Part shown: piece by piece, positions 35,120-37,745 of the stretch
Numbering within the stretch: position 1 is the stretch's first letter
Layout of the letters: the number at the start of each line of letters is the position of its first letter
DNA from: JAAEQG01 sp023133475
Lineage (GTDB): Bacteria; Planctomycetota; Phycisphaerae; UBA1845
Reading direction: 5' to 3'
Length of the DNA: 37,745 bases
Assembly (NCBI GenBank): GCA_030631415.1
Contig: DAOVLE010000018.1
Span: 1 to 37,745, forward strand
Notes under the pieces: model-generated
Databases searched by the model: none
The model's input: the letters and a program-made list of their open reading frames with translations, nothing else
What the model was told of the DNA's origin: nothing
Program-made: the position numbers and the translations under genes

Positions 35120-36019
35120 ATGACAAGCATCCGCACCTGGGCGGAGATGATTAAGCTGTCGCATTCGGTCTTCGCCCTGCCGTTTGCCCTGCTGGCTACT
35201 TTTTTGGCCGGTCGGGAGATCGAAGGCCTGCACCGTCCGCATTGGGGGCAACTGGGTTTGATCGTCCTGTGCATGGTGTCAGCCCGCGGCGTGGCAATGA
35301 CCTTCAACCGGATCGCCGACCTGCGGATCGACGCCCGCAATCCGCGCACGCGAGGGCGACCGCTTCCGGCTGGCAGGTTGAGCGTGGGGGCAGCGTGGGC
35401 GTTTCTGGTGTCCTGCGCCGCCGCCTTTGCCTTGGGCTGTCTGCTCTTTGAAGTCTGCTTTGAGAATCCCTGGCCTATCAGGCTTTGCAGCCCGGTGTTG
35501 ATCTTTTTGTGCGGCTATTCGTACGCCAAGCGTTTCACCCGCTTTTCGCACTTTTATCTGGGTATGGCTATCGCCTTTTCACCGGTGGCTGCCTGGATCG
35601 CGATTCATCCGCAAAGCCTGGGCTGGCTGGCGGTGGTGCTGATGGCTGGCGTCACGCTATGGATCGCCGGGTTTGACATCATCTATGCGTGCCAGGACGT
35701 GGAATGCGATCGTGCACAAGGGCTCTATAGCCTGCCGTCACGATTGGGGATTGCTCCGGCGCTTTGGATCGCCCGTGGATGCCACGTTCTTACGGTGGTC
35801 TTGCTGGGGGTGTTGGGGGTGCTGGCGGGTTTGGGGTGGGTATACCTGATGGGGGTGGCTATTGTGGCTGTGCTGCTCACCGTCGAGAACAGCCTGGTCA
35901 AACCCCACGATCTAAGCCGGGTGAACCTGGCCTTCTTCACTGTCAACGGGCTGGTGAGCCTGGTGTTGGGAGCACTGGCGATCACGGATATACTGCTGGG
36001 CTTGCCGGCGGCGATTTGA
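35120..36019 (+). CDS. UbiA-family prenyltransferase, MqnP-like
   Basis: Attaches the polyprenyl tail to the aromatic quinone precursor at the inner membrane. 299 aa, about eight helices. First aspartate motif N63-R-I-A-D67-L-R-I-D71 followed by NPRTRGRPLPAG; second motif D186-IIYACQD193-VECD197 then GLYSLPSRLG. The first helix MIKLSHSVFALPFALLATFL and NPRTRGRPLP are typical of the 4-hydroxybenzoate/MqnP group. Because UbiX and UbiE are adjacent and no ubiquinone genes are seen, I read it as MqnP of the futalosine menaquinone route; this is inference. ATG 35120 has GAAGG 5 bases ahead; a GTG at 35108 is the alternative. An 18-bp-arm inverted repeat lies in the leader. Confidence 0.9.
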   Translation: MTSIRTWAEMIKLSHSVFALPFALLATFLAGREIEGLHRPHWGQLGLIVLCMVSARGVAMTFNRIADLRIDARNPRTRGRPLPAGRLSVGAAWAFLVSCAAAFALGCLLFEVCFENPWPIRLCSPVLIFLCGYSYAKRFTRFSHFYLGMAIAFSPVAAWIAIHPQSLGWLAVVLMAGVTLWIAGFDIIYACQDVECDRAQGLYSLPSRLGIAPALWIARGCHVLTVVLLGVLGVLAGLGWVYLMGVAIVAVLLTVENSLVKPHDLSRVNLAFFTVNGLVSLVLGALAITDILLGLPAAI

Positions 36020-36501
36020 TGGTGCACCCCGAGCAGTGCCGCGACCGTAAGGGAGCGGCACTGATTGGGTGGCCCATCGCTTTAGCGGTGGGGGACACGA
36101 AGGTCTGGCCGCTTCCTTACGGTCGCGGTACTGATTTTGGTTGCGGCTAGAGGCCGGGCCGGGAACCTAAGGACACGTGTTCGTGAATACGATGGCGCAT
36201 TCTCAGCCCCCAGAGGGGGCGACGGAATATAGCCCAGGGCGAAGCGAAGCGAGCCCTGGGTTAACGTCCCGTGCGACCCGAGCCCCCGAAGGGGGCGATG
36301 GAATCCGCGGTGAGCCCGGCGATCCATCGCCCCCTTCGGGGGCTTTGGGTGGGAGAGACAGCCTACCCAGGGCTTGCTTCGCTTCGCCCTGGGCTATATT
36401 CCATCGCCTCCTCCGGAGGCTAAATGCCACTCTCGTGTCAGCAGGAAATTGCGAACAAGAGCGAGATTGGCGGGTGGAACCCGCCCTACCTGGGATAGGC
36501 A
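36020..36501. repeat. Repeat-filled spacer with a 220-base nested palindrome
   Basis: 36034-36058 (inverted) and 36107-36136 (direct) are ACGGTCGCGG repeats around CCCATCGCTTTAGCGGTGGG (36073-36092). From 36205 to 36425 a nested palindrome: 27-bp perfect arms 36224-36250 and 36376-36402 (GGAATATAGCCCAGGGCGAA at left). Inner 21-bp arms lie at 36282-36302 and 36323-36343, each itself the hairpin GCCCCCGAAGGGGGC. At 36469-36490 is GGCGGGTGGAACCCGCCCTAC. No gene. Confidence 0.88.
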
Positions 36502-37644
36502 ATGTTGAGTAATCGTAATTCGGAAGTCGTTGTGGTTGGTGGGGGTGTTGTGGGGCTGTCGATTGCCTGGCGGTTGGCCCAGCGCGGTGTCGGTGTCGTT
36601 CTGCTGGAGCGCGGAGCCTGCGGGCAGGAATCGTCCTGGGCGGCTGCCGGAATCCTGGCACCGGGCAATCCCAACCGCCACGGCTCCATGAGCACCATGC
36701 ACCTCGAAAGCCTGGTCCGGTATCCGGAGTTTGCGGCTGAACTCCAGCAGGTTACGAGTATCGACGTGGAATATGACCGTTGCGGGCGGATCGAACTATG
36801 CGCAACCGACCAACGCTATCGGATGGGCCTGTCGGAGGTGCGGGCTGCGGCTGAGCGGAAAACGCCCGACGGTAAGCCTGTCCTGGAAATGCTCACCCTC
36901 GAACAGGCCAAGGAACGCGAGCCGGGAATCGCCTGCGATGCCTTCGGGGCGTTGCTTTGCCGGGCAACCGCCCGGATTCGCAACACGCGGCTACTGAAAG
37001 CCCTACGCCAAGCCTGCGAACTTGCCGGCGTAAAGATTGTCGAAGACTGCCCTGTCGAGAGGCTTGTCGTCGATGGCGAGCGTGTCACAGGCGTTGTGGC
37101 CAAAGATGGTCGGGTTTCGGCTGACCGCGTGGTGTTGTGTGCGGGAGCCTGGTCCTCGCAGTTGCATCCACACTTGGCGGAGGTTGCCGGCGGGTTCCCC
37201 TCCAAGGGACAGGCGGTTTTGCTCTATATGGATAATCCGCCTTTACACGGGATCGTCAAGCGAAAGCAGTGCTACCTGCTGGCCCGTGTCGACGGGCACA
37301 TCTACCTCGGGTCCACCGACGAGCCCGAAGCCGGTTTCGACAAACGCCCGACCGCCGCCGGAATGAACGAGTTGATGTCGTCTGCTTTGGAAATTATGCC
37401 GCGGGCGGCTTCGGCTTCGGTGGTGGGCATGTGGGCGGGTCTGCGGCCTCGCACCGACGACAACCGCCCGATGATCGGGCCGGTGCCCGGGCTGGAGGGC
37501 CTGATCGCCGCCTTCGGGCATTACAAGACCGGGCTGATCTTCGCACCGCTCACTCCTCGAATCGTGTGTGAGCTGATTGTGGACGGTCGAACCACCTATG
37601 ACCTCTCGTGGTGCATCCCCGGGCGGCCGGTGAAGCCGCGGTGA
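36502..37644 (+). CDS. thiO: FAD-dependent glycine/D-amino-acid oxidase ThiO-like
   Basis: Oxidises glycine to dehydroglycine for the thiazole half of thiamine, releasing H2O2. 380 aa, usual length. FAD-binding VVVVGGGVVGLSIAWRLAQR (residues 9-28) and LLERGACGQESSWAAAGILA with the ThiO-type SSWAAAGIL block. A glycine-oxidase C-terminal pattern follows: GHIYLGSTDEPEAGFDKRPT, VVGMWAGLRPRTDDNRPMIG, and AFGHYKTGLIFAPLT near the end. ATG 36502 follows GGGATAGGCA, a weak site at the edge of a CCGCCCTACC repeat. ThiS/ThiG are not visible but could lie beyond the right edge. Other DAO-family oxidases are possible; thiamine role is inferred from motif style. Confidence 0.88.
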   Translation: MLSNRNSEVVVVGGGVVGLSIAWRLAQRGVGVVLLERGACGQESSWAAAGILAPGNPNRHGSMSTMHLESLVRYPEFAAELQQVTSIDVEYDRCGRIELCATDQRYRMGLSEVRAAAERKTPDGKPVLEMLTLEQAKEREPGIACDAFGALLCRATARIRNTRLLKALRQACELAGVKIVEDCPVERLVVDGERVTGVVAKDGRVSADRVVLCAGAWSSQLHPHLAEVAGGFPSKGQAVLLYMDNPPLHGIVKRKQCYLLARVDGHIYLGSTDEPEAGFDKRPTAAGMNELMSSALEIMPRAASASVVGMWAGLRPRTDDNRPMIGPVPGLEGLIAAFGHYKTGLIFAPLTPRIVCELIVDGRTTYDLSWCIPGRPVKPR

Positions 37645-37745
37645 AGAGGCAAGAGGCAACAAGGCAACGAGGCAACGAGGGGTCTTCTTCTGAGCCCCCA
37701 ACGGGGGCGTTGGAATATAGCCCATCTATGAAGCAGCGTTTGTCA
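37645..37745. repeat. AGGCAAC heptamers and GCCCCCAACGGGGGC unit
   Basis: Starting at the thiO stop: AGAGGCAAGAGGCAACAAGG with CAACGAGGCAACGAGG (37647-37680), irregular relatives of the 19811 array. Then GAGCCCCCAACGGGGGCGTT and GGAATATAGCCCATC (37692-37725), the same module order (GCCCCC hairpin, GGAATATAGCCCA) as in 36205-36245. Confidence 0.8.

Overview
The window reads as chromosomal DNA of an uncultured, GC-rich, Gram-negative bacterium, most likely a planctomycete (Planctomycetota, Phycisphaerae-like). The reasons are a secreted enzyme ending in a dockerin-like double Ca-loop of planctomycete style, a zinc-ribbon/DUF4190/H-X9-DG protein, a type IV pilin-like protein, LPS genes (two LptF/LptG permeases, lpxK) beside peptidoglycan synthesis (murD), and a late menaquinone set of the futalosine kind (UbiE, UbiX, MqnP/UbiA-like). 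The assignment is inference; there is no rRNA in the window. I see 29 genes, no tRNA or rRNA, no transposase, integrase, prophage gene or CRISPR array. Layout: the 5' end of ilvC (minus, cut by the window edge); lptF-lptG (plus); murD, pdxA and ribE (minus; ribE and pdxA overlap by ATGA); rnhA, a MEMO1-family protein, lpxK, a large PEP/pyruvate-binding ATP-grasp protein with two receiver-like domains, a small helical protein and rpsU (bS21, GTG start) on the plus strand; a secreted Lys-rich protein and a PlsC-like acyltransferase (minus); a secreted cyclophilin and a C45-like Ntn-hydrolase with dockerin tail (plus); an M48 membrane protease (minus); a secreted protein made of two copies of one Cys-containing module (plus); dnaJ/cbpA, a small membrane protein and a pteridine-reductase-like SDR (minus); a two-domain nitrilase (plus) and a pilin-like protein (plus); the zinc-ribbon/H-X9-DG protein (minus); then ubiE, a TPR membrane protein, ubiX, ubiA/mqnP and thiO (plus). 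The genes are mostly housekeeping. The striking part is the spaces between them. Almost every gap of more than about 60 bases is filled with interspersed repeats of at least ten families. They include: (1) heptamer tandem arrays with unrelated units (AAATGGA, GGACCTT, AGGCAAC, CACGCTC, GTGTGCG) that share an exact 7-bp period; (2) a 141-151 bp element in three copies, with 27-30 bp perfect terminal inverted repeats that are themselves hairpins and a central 23-bp perfect stem whose sequence differs between copies by paired compensatory changes; (3) hairpin modules such as GTAGGGCGGGTTCCACCCGCC and CCGCTCCCTTACGGTCGCGG; and (4) long nested palindromes. The repeats reach into genes from the 3' side. 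In at least nine of the 28 visible stop codons (rnhA, MEMO, lpxK, the ATP-grasp protein, the small helical protein, plsC, dnaJ, the TPR protein, ubiX) the stop, and sometimes the last 2-12 codons, lie inside a repeat. Two genes end in the identical peptide WKMEN and a third carries it three residues before its end. All five convergent gene junctions carry inverted-repeat modules, which could act as bidirectional terminators. This repeat system, with no visible mobilising enzyme, is the best candidate for something undescribed here.
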